64,000 bases of DNA from Flavobacterium sp. (GCA_030153045.1 JASLID010000091.1:24254-88253); one strand, 5' to 3'; numbered from the stretch's first letter, positions 28,301 through 38,183 are shown. Translations and numbers: made by a program. The notes: generated by a model not told the origin, from the letters alone.

Positions 28301-31190
28301 TGGTGTTAAATTAGATTTATCATTACCAACAACAGCAGGGATTACAAATCCAGTAGCGTTGAGCTTTTATGATGGAAACTTAGGAAGTTTTGCAGTTTCT
28401 TATAATTCTCCGAATCATTATGCAGCCGGAGCAAACCATACATTACAAATTGGTGATGGTGTTTCTACTGATAAAGCAGCAGTTACAACTAACGGTTACC
28501 TATGTAATTTTGCTCAAGGTGGTGGATTATTGTCTTTAGGAAAATTGACAATTAACGCATTAGACGGTGTAAACAGATTTTTCAATACGGTTAATACTTT
28601 AAATGTTCAAGATACTTTTACTATAACAAACGGAAGTATTTTCAAAAGAAATGTAAACACAGGAGGTTTATACTTTGGAGGTAATATCGTAAATAACGGT
28701 ACTGCTTTCATGCACAATTTTACCGTTGTAAAATTAATGAATGCTATAAATGGTGCTGAAGTAGCTACTTCAACTCCACAGACTATTTCAGGTACAGGAG
28801 TTTTCTATAACAATGTATCAGCAAGTATTGCTACAGGATCTATACCTGGTTTAACTGTTAACAATAGCAGTGCAGGTGGAGTTACCATTGCGATGCCTAA
28901 TTTTAGAGCAACATCAACTTTAACCATGACAGCGGGTATTATTCATACTTCGGTTGCTACACCTTTATATCATGGATTGACTGATTTATCATCTACAGCA
29001 TCTGTTTCTGGAAATTTCAGTAATACTTGTTTTATTGATGGACCTTATGCAAAAGGTATTGCTACTACGGCAACTAATACAAATTTTGTACTTTACCCGG
29101 TAGGTAAAACATCATACAAGCCTTTGGCTTTAGCCGTTACTGGTGGTGGAGATTTTACTATGGAAGCTTTTGATACCAATACAGGTACTGCATCAGTAAA
29201 CGTTGGTAATTTAAGTGCCACAAGATGGAAAGCGACCAGAAATGGAAGTTTAGGTTCATTAACTGATTTTAATGTTCGCATAGGAAACCCTGCAATAGCA
29301 TCTAATAATATTGTCGTTCAAGCTGCTACAGATCAAGGAACTTATGATGTATTGGGAACTTCAGCTTTTATTGCTGGTACTCCAACTTCTATTCCTACAG
29401 TTAATAATATTAGTACAACTACTGCAATTGCAGGTGGAAGTTTTACAGGCAATTTTGCTTACGGTACTTCTCCAAACTGTACTACAGTAAACCCAGGAAA
29501 TACAGTTGCAAATTTAGCTAGTTCTATTGTGGTTCATACACAACGTAGCACAGCAACCGGTATTGTATTAGGTAATACTACTGTAACACTTGGTGCTACT
29601 GCCAATGCGTTAATTGTACCAGGTTTATTAGTATCGGGTACAGGAATTCAAGCGGGAACTACTGTGGTTTCTACCTCAGGTACTTCTTTAGTATTGTCAT
29701 TACCAGCTACAGCTTCAAGTGCTTCAGCTGTTACGTTAACATTTACAGCTGTACAAAATCCTTCAACATTAAATGGTTCACAAGAAGTTGTGTTGTCATT
29801 GCAAAATAATGGAGATGGAAATGGAGTAACGTACCAATGGCAAAGCTCTCCAGACGGAACTACATACTCAAATATTGGAGGTGCTATTGCTGCTACAAGC
29901 ATAGTTATTCCGACAACTACTACCTATTACCAATGTATTGTAACATGTCCAAACGGACCGGTTACTGTGATTTCAACACCAGTTGTAGTTACGTTTGTAA
30001 ATACTGCACCAGCAGTGACAGATAATAGTGGATGTGTTGGTAGTGCAATTACTTTAGGTGCTACTTCACCTACAGGAACTGTTTCTTGGTATGCTTTAGT
30101 TACTGGTGGGAAACCTTTAGTTACTGGATCATCTTATGCGCCATCTCCAGCTTCTACAACAACTTATTACGTAAGTGGAGAGAACACATATACTGCGGGA
30201 AGAAGCTTTTCAGGAACAGGCACTCAAACATCAGATTACAGTGGTTTAATATTCAATACTACTGCAAAAATCAGATTAAATTCAGTGAAAGTACACCCTA
30301 AGCAAACTGCAAGTGCTCCGCAGCCTATTACAATCAAATTGTATGATAAAAATGGAGTTCAGGTAGTAGGTACTTCAGCTGTAACGTTTACACCATCTGT
30401 AAATGCTGGTGGAGTTTCGGCTTCAATTTTTGATGTGGTTACCTTAAATTATGAGATTCCTGTAGGAACTGGATACAAATTGTTAGTTACTTCTGGATTG
30501 TCTTCAGCTAATGCTTTAGGTAAATTTGAAACATTTGGGGATTCACAAATCCCTGTGGGTGGTGGTTCAATAGGTATTACACTTGGTGCATCTAGCTTTA
30601 CAGGAACTTCTACTTCAGCTTATACTAATTTCTTTGATTTAAGTATTACTAATATAATTGACACTCCAAGAGTTCCGGTTACAGCAACTGTTATTAATAC
30701 TCCGGCACCAACAGGTGCAGCTACACAAGATGCTTGTGTAACAGGAACGATAGCTGATTTCTCAGTTACTGGAGGAAGTGGTGCTACTTTTACATGGTAT
30801 GATGCTGCTGCTTTAGGTAGCGTTTTACCAACTTCAACAACTGCAGTTTTAAATACCACTTATTACGTATCACAAACAGCAAATGGTTGTGAAGGACCAA
30901 GAGTTGCAATTCTTGCTTCAGGCCCTTGTTTAGCGGCCTTAGGTACTAATAGTTTTGAAATTACGAATTTGAAGTATTATCCAAATCCAGTTTCAGATCA
31001 ATTGACAATTACTGCAAAAGAGACAATAACTAGAGTTGAATTATATAATTTATTAGGTCAACAATTAAGAGTTTTAAAAGTTAACGCTGATAATGTTCAA
31101 GTAGATTTCAATGGGTTAGCATCTTCAACTTATTTGATCAAACTGTATTCAGAAGAAAACGTTCAGTATTTTAAAATTATTAAAAAATAA
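25338..31190 (+). CDS. T9SS type A surface protein/adhesin 2 with G8-like and GTGI-type beta modules
   Basis: A 1950-residue secreted protein. It has a long N-terminal region before the hydrophobic core (MLKKLQSTKVIDFF... LVLSFFCLSDGFSQ), so the signal peptide is about 45 residues. It contains a jelly-roll-like N-terminal domain and two blocks resembling G8 domains (NYSDASTWDMNYVP and DWNTPSTWSTNAVP). Four short modules of the form GQVVTGTGI..GTTV..ITL lie at about 27810-28370 and 29620-29745. Ig-like segments (TYQWQSSPDGTTYS and SWYALVTGGKP) follow, and the C-terminal type A sorting domain begins KYYPNPVSDQLTI. Type A cargo is typically cleaved and attached to the surface or released. It carries leader copy C, so it is its own unit, inserted between two type B modules. 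Ligand unknown. Confidence 0.88.
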   Translation: MIMLKKLQSTKVIDFFDSKKRARLLHSTFLVLSFFCLSDGFSQTTLINPATDGGFNSGSTFAANGWTVANEGTGMIKWAVGTAVNSGAITGNSAYVSTDDGTTNSYVGAGAARAVFFYRDVVLPPGQTNIALSFNWKSGVNTWQVYVAPTSVTPVGSDVQPSFSGFPSVAPLTGATPVVLGVTNGTTTQKATGFIPASFAGSTVRLIFMWSNNTGATNPPLAIDNISLVSRVGGQLLSSIATGNYSDASTWDMNYVPSPTDEVVINANHTVTIDNRNLGVENLYIAGANAVLQFGLDTDEFTINNDLLVSGSGAKFNVFNGANGRSLKVGHNIDLISGGRLDVSVGSSSIGFGQLDLFGSTVQTIFSDGTGILGGTVISTTTTNTSGIINQLNITNTNTATPNVVWSVNNVRIKNALRLNKARVALGSNKIILGNFTTLGTLVSPFGNGFVGGIVARWYPTSATGTAVNPGTDHNPNTNGFYPIINANGQNRSAYIISSTATTAGEIEIGYTDASTFGTGLSIIDGSYTVTNRYNGNWAVTNAGSGGSIYANAAGTFTFGTYASGAYETNDGSSRIMYNATAVAGEHINGTTTPFVSRKGLTLANLTTAPLFVGFNNASVLGTTTITSVASGDWNTPSTWSTNAVPVCADVVKIASGHTVTNNATANAGGLTVALGGTLVNASNNLTVGCTNNNAVFANYGTLTVSGGTVTVNGGLSHKNGSTFNQSGGNIIIDSNANGVDANSVGIGGSSLKIETSSLNLTNGTITIVDPLVNNSVATTANSVSSFTVDTHGATGTFDKNTNAAATTGATTIVMDGFNSNKAIYDIGQVVTGTGIAAGTTVTSVTSGLLSNSPITLGLSQSITANIAAGSILTFSSMSNGCATIDFTSSVGLDKVAIGQVVSGTGIPAGTTVVGLAYDFSGFAGVKLSNPVSGLPTSPITAVQTISFSGASENCSTIILTAANPLIVNGQAIGGPGIQPGTTVANINGVKLDLSLPTTAGITNPVALSFYDGNLGSFAVSYNSPNHYAAGANHTLQIGDGVSTDKAAVTTNGYLCNFAQGGGLLSLGKLTINALDGVNRFFNTVNTLNVQDTFTITNGSIFKRNVNTGGLYFGGNIVNNGTAFMHNFTVVKLMNAINGAEVATSTPQTISGTGVFYNNVSASIATGSIPGLTVNNSSAGGVTIAMPNFRATSTLTMTAGIIHTSVATPLYHGLTDLSSTASVSGNFSNTCFIDGPYAKGIATTATNTNFVLYPVGKTSYKPLALAVTGGGDFTMEAFDTNTGTASVNVGNLSATRWKATRNGSLGSLTDFNVRIGNPAIASNNIVVQAATDQGTYDVLGTSAFIAGTPTSIPTVNNISTTTAIAGGSFTGNFAYGTSPNCTTVNPGNTVANLASSIVVHTQRSTATGIVLGNTTVTLGATANALIVPGLLVSGTGIQAGTTVVSTSGTSLVLSLPATASSASAVTLTFTAVQNPSTLNGSQEVVLSLQNNGDGNGVTYQWQSSPDGTTYSNIGGAIAATSIVIPTTTTYYQCIVTCPNGPVTVISTPVVVTFVNTAPAVTDNSGCVGSAITLGATSPTGTVSWYALVTGGKPLVTGSSYAPSPASTTTYYVSGENTYTAGRSFSGTGTQTSDYSGLIFNTTAKIRLNSVKVHPKQTASAPQPITIKLYDKNGVQVVGTSAVTFTPSVNAGGVSASIFDVVTLNYEIPVGTGYKLLVTSGLSSANALGKFETFGDSQIPVGGGSIGITLGASSFTGTSTSAYTNFFDLSITNIIDTPRVPVTATVINTPAPTGAATQDACVTGTIADFSVTGGSGATFTWYDAAALGSVLPTSTTAVLNTTYYVSQTANGCEGPRVAILASGPCLAALGTNSFEITNLKYYPNPVSDQLTITAKETITRVELYNLLGQQLRVLKVNADNVQVDFNGLASSTYLIKLYSEENVQYFKIIKK

Positions 31191-31199
31191 GGATTTACA

Positions 31200-31243
31200 A
31201 AGAAGTAAGACAGTCAACTAGATTGTCTTGCTTCTTGTTTTTT
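31200..31243 (+). terminator. Strong hairpin/terminator between adhesins 2 and 3
   Basis: A stem of about 16 bp (31200-31215 with 31221-31236, two G-T pairs, 5-nt loop) is followed by GTTTTTT. It is only 37 nt before the start of adhesin 3, which has no leader element of its own. Expression of adhesin 3 therefore depends on read-through or on a promoter I cannot see. Confidence 0.75.
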
Positions 31244-31279
31244 ATAACAGATTTTATTAACCACAAAAATTAAGAAAAA

Positions 31280-34200
31280 ATGCAAAAAACAACTCCCATA
31301 TCCAATTGGATATTTATTGCAGAACTTTTTCTTCGACACAAGAAAAATCTCGGAATAAATCTCTTGCTGATATCTCTATTTGGATTATTTTCAAATACAG
31401 CTTTTGCGCAATTAACATTAGAAAATTTTAATGGCGGAATACCTAGTCCTCCTTGGGCGGTTACCAGTAACCAAACAGTTACTAATAATTGGGTTCCAAC
31501 AACGCCAACTGGAGGTTATTTAGGAACACCAGGGGCAATGGTAAATCCTTCTTTAAATAATACGGTTGGTACTACAGTCGAGTATTATTTAATTTCCCCT
31601 CAGTTTATAACACCAAATGCTACTGAAATTAGATTTCATACAAAACAGGGAAGTTTTACAAATAAAGGAACAACTTACCAAGTAAGACTTTCAACAGCCA
31701 GTCAACCTGACATAGGTGGTTTTAATGTACCATTAGCAACTTGGACAGAAGCCCAGTTGAATGTATCAGCAATGACTTATGAAGAAAAAATAGTTACAAT
31801 TCCGTCTATTCCAGCTGGAATACCGGTATATATTGCTTTTGTTGCTATTACAAATCAAGATGCAGCAAATCTTCCTGCGACCACTGGAGACACTTGGTTT
31901 ATAGACAATGTAAGAGTAATTGAAAGCTGTGCAAAAGTAACAGGAATTAACACTACCATGTCGGCTAATGGAGGTTTAATTAATTGGGACTCTACAGCAA
32001 CTAATTTTGAAATTCAAATAGTTCCTCAGGGAAATGGTATTGGAGCAACTGGTACAGCAGTGACAGGAACTTCATATAATGCAACTACTTTAACAAGTGG
32101 TGCTCCATTTGTAGATGGTACTACTTATGATGTATACATAAAAACAATCTGTGATTCAACAACAGGTAGTTTATGGGCAGGTCCTTTTCAAATCACAACC
32201 ACAAGATTAGGATTAACCTGTGACACACCAGTTGTTATTCCAACTACTAATATCGCAACAACACCATACGTTTTAAGTACTAATTTAAGTACCTTTCATG
32301 ATAATCCAAATTATACAACTTTAAATTCACAAGGTTTAAGTTGTCAACCAGTTGGCTCAACTTCAAACTGGCTTAATGGAGATCATGCTTTTTTATCCTA
32401 TACCCCAACTACTACAGGGTTGGTTAATGTTAGTTTAGCCACTAATACTAATACCGCAACAGGTTGTTATAATACGCTTTCTAGTGTTTTTATTTTTGAT
32501 AATTGTACAGGAATTGGAACAACAGCAAACTGTTTGGGTGCTCTTGTAACAGGTGAGCCTTCAGGCGTTTCATCTGCGCAACTTCAAAATGTATATTTAC
32601 AGGCAGGACAAACGTATTACTTTGTAATTTCTTCACCATACCAATACTATCCAGATAGGGATGGTGCGAGTATTTGTTTTACTTTTACCTTATCACAACC
32701 TTCTTGTCCTATACCTTCAGGGTTTTCGTATGATAATTTATTACAGACAAGTGCACGATTCTCATGGGCGAATCCACAAAATTTAGCGAGTAACTGGGAA
32801 TATATTGCTAAACCAGTATCTCAGGGTGCTCCAGTTGGTGCAGATGTTTTGATGTCAACTTCTACAAATAGTAATAATCTGGCAACAGGTTTAACGCCGA
32901 ATACTAGTTATAACTTATATGTAAGATCAGTTTGTAGTGGTGTACCAGGACCATGGGGAAATCCGTTCCCTTTTAAAACACAGTGTACAGTATTTCCAAC
33001 GCCTTATTCTACTCAATTTGCAGCGGCTACTGCTGCAGATCCAGAACCATGTTGGACTTCTATAGATTTGAATAATGACGGTAGATTTTTTACTTATGTT
33101 GGTGATCCTGGTATAAGTAATCCTCCTCAAGGTCAGGTATTGGCTTTGCGTACCGCAGCAGCAGGAAATTTAACCAATGATATGGTGTCTTCACCTCAAA
33201 TTCATTTGGATGGAATTACTCAAAAAAGGCTTCGATACAAAGTAAATGTGTATGGAAATTGGGGGCCATCAGTAAATCCAACTCCAGGACCAGGTTCTTT
33301 TGAAATAAAATTGTCTACCACTGGTGTGGGACCACAAAATTTTACAACAACCATTGCTCCTTTAGCATCCTATACTACAGGTTATCACTATGTAGAAAAA
33401 ATAGTTCCATTGCCAAATATTGCTGGTGATGTTAACATTGCTTGGATAGCTCCAACTGGTGCTGTACAAGCTGGAACTAGCATATTTATTGATGATGTTA
33501 ATATAGAAGATCTGCCAGCTTGTTCTGAACCAAGTTACCCGGTGATTACTGCAGGTTCTATAACAACCAATTCAGCTGAAGTTTCATGGACCAATGGTTA
33601 TAATAATACCCAATGGGAAGTTGTAGTTCAGCCAGTAGGGACTGGTGTTCCAACTACACCAGGGATTATTGTAAATACGAATCCTTATACTTTAACAGGG
33701 TTAAATTCATCTACCCGTTACGAAGTTTATGTAAGAGCAGTGTGTTCACCATTGCTACAAAGTACTTGGGCAGGACCTATTAATTTTATTACGGTATGTA
33801 CTACCCAGCCAATACCTTATTTTGAAAGTTTAAACGACTCAGACGTAAATACCAAAAAATTCTGTTGGACAGTTGATAACAGAAACGGAGATAACAATGC
33901 CAAATGGACTATTGCAGCCACTGAAGCAACCATCAGACCGCAAGATCTTTTCATGAATCCATTTGTGTCTTATGACGATTACCTAATAAGCGCTCAGATA
34001 AATGTTGTAGGACAAAAAATGCTGAAGTTTAAATACAAAGCGGCTTCAACTATAATGAATCCAACACAAAGAGGTAATTTTGAGGTTTTAATGTCTTCAA
34101 CACCGGATTTTAGTAATCCTACAGTATTGATTCCAGCTCACGATTTCACAAATGGTGATTTCTTGGAAGATTTTGTAATCTTTAATGGAATTGGACCTGC

Positions 34201-37200
34201 TTATTTTGCATTCCATCTTCCATCAACGATTGATAATCCAAGAAATACAGGAATCGTTACTATTGATGATTTTAGTATTGATGATGCGCCATTGTGCCCG
34301 GATCCTTCTTTACCAATTGCTTCTAACATTTTAACAACTTCAGCTACTTTAAGCTGGACGCGTGGATTTTCAGAAACACAATGGGAGATTGCCATTCAAA
34401 GTCCAAATTCGGGAGTTCCAACAGGCTCAGGGATAGTTATAAACACTAACCCAACATATAATGCGACAGGATTATCTCCAAATACTACCTATGAATATTA
34501 TGTAAGAGCGGTATGTGGTTCTGATTACAGCGCATGGATTGGACCATTAAAGTTCAAAACAATCTGTAATGTATTGCCAACTCCTTTTATTGAAACTTTT
34601 GATTCCAATTCTACAACAGAGTCTTGCTGGACAATTGTTAACAATAATGAAGATTCAAATGTATGGGATCTTGGAATGCCTGTGGAACCAATGTTTGGTG
34701 ATCAAATGGCAGCTATTAATTGCTATACAAATGGTAATAGTGATGATTGGATGATTTCGCCAACTTTAGCAGTACAGCCAAATCAAAGATTGCGTTTTTA
34801 TTACAAAGGTTTTTCTTTTGAAGAAGATTTAAAAGTTAAAATATCAACGAACGGAGTAGACATTAGTCAATTTACGACTATTTTATATGAAAACAACGTC
34901 CTTACTACGACTACCGGAACTACAGCAGGTTCTAATACCATAACGGTAGCTAGTGCACAAGGAGCTCGAGTAGGTGATAGGGTTTGGATTCCAGGTTGGC
35001 CACTTCCATATCCTACGAACGTAGCCAGCATATCAGGTAATACAATAACATTGACAAACGCTGCTACTTTAACGCTTGCAGGACCATTGTCTGTTGAATT
35101 TATTCATGAAGTTATAAACAATACGGAACCAAAGGAAATGATAATTAACCTTACTGGTATTACTGTACCTACTAATGTTAATATTGCATTCCAGGTACCA
35201 AAGTATCCTTCTAACTCATGGAATTATAGAGGATCATATTTATTTATTGATAATGTAGTTGTAGAAAATATTCCAGCATGTCCGTCAGTATTTAATGTTA
35301 CAACAAATACCAATGCTATCACAGATACAACTGCTACTATTAATTGGCAATCAGCAGGTTCTGAAACTTCATGGGAGATTTCAGTGCAACCTTTTGGTAC
35401 GCCTGCTCCAATAGGAAATACACTTCCTCAATATTTACATACAGCTAATGCACCCTCAGATCCACCTTATACAATTACTGGACTTACTCCTTCAACCAGA
35501 TACCAATATTTTGTAAGAGCAATTTGTAGTGGTACATCACAAAGTGTATGGGTAGGACCTTTTGAATTTCTTACGAAATGTGATATATCAAACATGTGTG
35601 AATATACAATTTCACTTTCTAATGGAAATACAGGTCAAGTGAATCAAGGTTTGGATGTAGTACAAAATGGAATAGTGATACAAACACTTACTTTCCCTGT
35701 TGTAGCTCCTAATCAACCAACGGTTTTGGATTATTCAATATACTTATGTTCAGGGATTGAATTTAATTTGTATTGGAGAGGCCAAGGTAGCGGACTTCAA
35801 TATTCTCAAGCACAGGCAGTAGTTAAAGATTACTTGGGTAATGTGGTTTGGACTAGTCCGCTTGGATTAGGTACAATCAATACCAATATTTACACTGGTG
35901 TTTCAAATTGTTCAGTAATTGCTTGTCCACAGCCAACTAACCTTGCAGTGAACAATTTGGGGGTACTTTCTTGGACTCCAGGTGGTTCAGAAACAGAATG
36001 GGAAGTTGCAATACAGCCATTAGGTCATGGTTCGATTCCACAGTCAGGTCAGCCAGTTTTGGGTACACCAAATTATACTCCATCAGCTACTGATTTCAAT
36101 TTTGATCCTACTGCGGGAACTTACGAATATTTTGTTCGCGCAAAATGTAGTACTACAGATAAGAGTTACTGGACAGGACCAAAAGTATTTATCAGAAATG
36201 ATGAGCCGGACTCGGCAATCCGTCTTCAGGTAAATTCAAATGGAACTTGTGCATCACAAGGAACTAGAGCTTCTTTCATTGGAGCAACAGCTTCAAATGT
36301 TCCAACATCTTGTGGAGGAGTTAATGGAGGGGACATCTGGTATGAATTTGTAGCTACTTCGAAAGTACACACAGTTGAATTAAGCAATTTCAATCCAGGA
36401 AGTTACTATGCAAGTTCATACACAGGAAGTTTCCCAACAATCATCTTGTCTTTATATGAAGTACAAGCTAATGGGTCTCTTGTAGAAAAAGTATGTAGTG
36501 AAAACAACTCTTTGGTTACAACCTATTCTTCTGAATTAACAGTTGGTACTACCTATAAGATTAGAGTAAAATACAATGCTACAGAATTTGTGGATAAGAA
36601 ATTTGACATTTGTGTGAGCACACCGTCAGATCTCTGCGATATGAATGCATTCAATTATAGTTTTGAAAAATTACCAATGCAAAATGTAACTGGTATTTCA
36701 ACCATTATTCATTCAAAACTTGTTCCGGGATGGAGAACAAATACTGATTGGGGAACTGTGTTCTTCCACGAAGCATCAAACTCACCTGGGGTAATTCCTT
36801 ATGAAGGATCTCAATGTTTACAATTAACACAGGACGGCGCTGCGGCTTGGAATCCTAATGATCCTAATATTAAAGGATTGTATAAAGATTTTGAGACATC
36901 GGCTGAAATCAAAAAGGTGGATTATAGTTTTGCTTCGGCAAGTAGACTTAGCGGAGCTGGAACAACAATAGAATTATGGGCTGGACCGCCATCAGGACCG
37001 TTTGTTATGCTAACGGAACATACTTCAAGCACATTGGTTTGGAGTTTAAGAAAAGGTACTTATGATGTACCGGTGGGACAAACCACTACCAGATTTATTT
37101 TTAGAGTAAGAGGTAATGCAACTGGACATTTGCTAGATGCGGCTAATTTTAAAGTAAATACTGATATTGTGACTGAGGATGCAACATTAACTTGTGATCA

Positions 37201-38170
37201 AATGACACTAAATGTTGAAGCCGCAGGGGTAGGAGAATGGATTGTTGCTACAAATAATCCAGCTATCACTACTATTGGATCACCAACAAGCACAACAACA
37301 GCTATTTCAGGATTCAATGTGCCAGGTGTTTATACTTATTATTGGAAAACACGTTACTGCGAAAAACCATTTACGGTTACTTACCAAGGTCTTAATGAAG
37401 TCGCTACAGTTGCTTCACCAGTTGAACATTGTTTAAATCAAACAACTTCAGCCTTAACAGCTACTACGCCGGCAGGTTATACTTTACTATGGTATACGAC
37501 TCCTTCGGGAGGTACTGGAAGTGTGAATGCTCCAATTGCATCAACAGCTGTATTGGGTACAACGACTTACTATGTTGCTTTAGTTAGTGGAACAGGTTGT
37601 ATAGGACCAAGAACTCCAATACAGGTTGATGTAATCGATTTGGTTGCTCCTACAGTAGGATTCAATTATGATAGTGAATTCTATTGTACAGAAGGATTAG
37701 CTCCGATCATTACAACTGATTCAGGGTTTACAACTGGTGGTACTTTTACAGCTACACCAACAGGATTATCTATTGATCCTGCAACAGGAGCTATTGATTT
37801 GTTGTTAAGTACTCCTGGAGTTGAATATACAGTTACTTATTCGGTAGCAGAGCAGGATTGCCACTTCGCCGATAATCAAAGTGTAATCGTTAGAGTTGAA
37901 GGAAATTGTGGCTCTATTCCAAGAGGTATTTCTCCAAATGGAGACGGTGCAAATGATTCTTTCGATTTGACTGGAATGGGCGTAAGTGAACTTAATATTT
38001 TCAACCGTTACGGAACACAAGTGTATTCTTTTAGAGGAGAATATGCTGCGCAATGGAATGGTAAGTCTGATGATGGAAAAGAATTAACAGACGGAACATA
38101 TTTCTACAGCATTCACAAAGATAACGGAACAACCGTAACTGGTTGGGTATATATTAATAGACAATATTAA
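31280..38170 (+). CDS. Giant T9SS type B adhesin 3 (paralogue of adhesin 1)
   Basis: A 2296-residue surface protein with the same domain order as adhesin 1: anchor-J (ENFNGGIPSPPW), Fn3, prepeptidase-C-like, alternating Fn3/anchor-J units, the CEYTISLSNG segment, Fn3, prepeptidase-C-like, the GWRTN domain, Ig-like regions and a type B sorting domain (IPRGISPNGDGANDSFDL to GWVYINRQY). The signal region is long (MQKTTPISN... LLISLFGLFSNTAFAQ, about 44 residues). Compared with adhesin 1 it has an extra insert of about 70 residues in one anchor-J domain (34897-35112). It is followed by an intercistronic hairpin and its own PorP/SprF and PorE-like genes. It is probably a duplicate that has diverged in binding specificity. 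Confidence 0.9.
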   Translation: MQKTTPISNWIFIAELFLRHKKNLGINLLLISLFGLFSNTAFAQLTLENFNGGIPSPPWAVTSNQTVTNNWVPTTPTGGYLGTPGAMVNPSLNNTVGTTVEYYLISPQFITPNATEIRFHTKQGSFTNKGTTYQVRLSTASQPDIGGFNVPLATWTEAQLNVSAMTYEEKIVTIPSIPAGIPVYIAFVAITNQDAANLPATTGDTWFIDNVRVIESCAKVTGINTTMSANGGLINWDSTATNFEIQIVPQGNGIGATGTAVTGTSYNATTLTSGAPFVDGTTYDVYIKTICDSTTGSLWAGPFQITTTRLGLTCDTPVVIPTTNIATTPYVLSTNLSTFHDNPNYTTLNSQGLSCQPVGSTSNWLNGDHAFLSYTPTTTGLVNVSLATNTNTATGCYNTLSSVFIFDNCTGIGTTANCLGALVTGEPSGVSSAQLQNVYLQAGQTYYFVISSPYQYYPDRDGASICFTFTLSQPSCPIPSGFSYDNLLQTSARFSWANPQNLASNWEYIAKPVSQGAPVGADVLMSTSTNSNNLATGLTPNTSYNLYVRSVCSGVPGPWGNPFPFKTQCTVFPTPYSTQFAAATAADPEPCWTSIDLNNDGRFFTYVGDPGISNPPQGQVLALRTAAAGNLTNDMVSSPQIHLDGITQKRLRYKVNVYGNWGPSVNPTPGPGSFEIKLSTTGVGPQNFTTTIAPLASYTTGYHYVEKIVPLPNIAGDVNIAWIAPTGAVQAGTSIFIDDVNIEDLPACSEPSYPVITAGSITTNSAEVSWTNGYNNTQWEVVVQPVGTGVPTTPGIIVNTNPYTLTGLNSSTRYEVYVRAVCSPLLQSTWAGPINFITVCTTQPIPYFESLNDSDVNTKKFCWTVDNRNGDNNAKWTIAATEATIRPQDLFMNPFVSYDDYLISAQINVVGQKMLKFKYKAASTIMNPTQRGNFEVLMSSTPDFSNPTVLIPAHDFTNGDFLEDFVIFNGIGPAYFAFHLPSTIDNPRNTGIVTIDDFSIDDAPLCPDPSLPIASNILTTSATLSWTRGFSETQWEIAIQSPNSGVPTGSGIVINTNPTYNATGLSPNTTYEYYVRAVCGSDYSAWIGPLKFKTICNVLPTPFIETFDSNSTTESCWTIVNNNEDSNVWDLGMPVEPMFGDQMAAINCYTNGNSDDWMISPTLAVQPNQRLRFYYKGFSFEEDLKVKISTNGVDISQFTTILYENNVLTTTTGTTAGSNTITVASAQGARVGDRVWIPGWPLPYPTNVASISGNTITLTNAATLTLAGPLSVEFIHEVINNTEPKEMIINLTGITVPTNVNIAFQVPKYPSNSWNYRGSYLFIDNVVVENIPACPSVFNVTTNTNAITDTTATINWQSAGSETSWEISVQPFGTPAPIGNTLPQYLHTANAPSDPPYTITGLTPSTRYQYFVRAICSGTSQSVWVGPFEFLTKCDISNMCEYTISLSNGNTGQVNQGLDVVQNGIVIQTLTFPVVAPNQPTVLDYSIYLCSGIEFNLYWRGQGSGLQYSQAQAVVKDYLGNVVWTSPLGLGTINTNIYTGVSNCSVIACPQPTNLAVNNLGVLSWTPGGSETEWEVAIQPLGHGSIPQSGQPVLGTPNYTPSATDFNFDPTAGTYEYFVRAKCSTTDKSYWTGPKVFIRNDEPDSAIRLQVNSNGTCASQGTRASFIGATASNVPTSCGGVNGGDIWYEFVATSKVHTVELSNFNPGSYYASSYTGSFPTIILSLYEVQANGSLVEKVCSENNSLVTTYSSELTVGTTYKIRVKYNATEFVDKKFDICVSTPSDLCDMNAFNYSFEKLPMQNVTGISTIIHSKLVPGWRTNTDWGTVFFHEASNSPGVIPYEGSQCLQLTQDGAAAWNPNDPNIKGLYKDFETSAEIKKVDYSFASASRLSGAGTTIELWAGPPSGPFVMLTEHTSSTLVWSLRKGTYDVPVGQTTTRFIFRVRGNATGHLLDAANFKVNTDIVTEDATLTCDQMTLNVEAAGVGEWIVATNNPAITTIGSPTSTTTAISGFNVPGVYTYYWKTRYCEKPFTVTYQGLNEVATVASPVEHCLNQTTSALTATTPAGYTLLWYTTPSGGTGSVNAPIASTAVLGTTTYYVALVSGTGCIGPRTPIQVDVIDLVAPTVGFNYDSEFYCTEGLAPIITTDSGFTTGGTFTATPTGLSIDPATGAIDLLLSTPGVEYTVTYSVAEQDCHFADNQSVIVRVEGNCGSIPRGISPNGDGANDSFDLTGMGVSELNIFNRYGTQVYSFRGEYAAQWNGKSDDGKELTDGTYFYSIHKDNGTTVTGWVYINRQY
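34897..35112 (+). other. Module inserted in adhesin 3 relative to adhesin 1
   Basis: Encodes about 72 residues (including TAGSNTITVASAQGARVGD and NTITLTNAATLTLAG) placed between LYEN and INNTEP. In adhesin 1, LYESSADPVLINNEE runs through without this stretch. The insert resembles the GQVVTGTGI-type modules of the type A adhesin 2. Confidence 0.6.
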
Positions 38171-38183
38171 TCAGCAATTAAAA

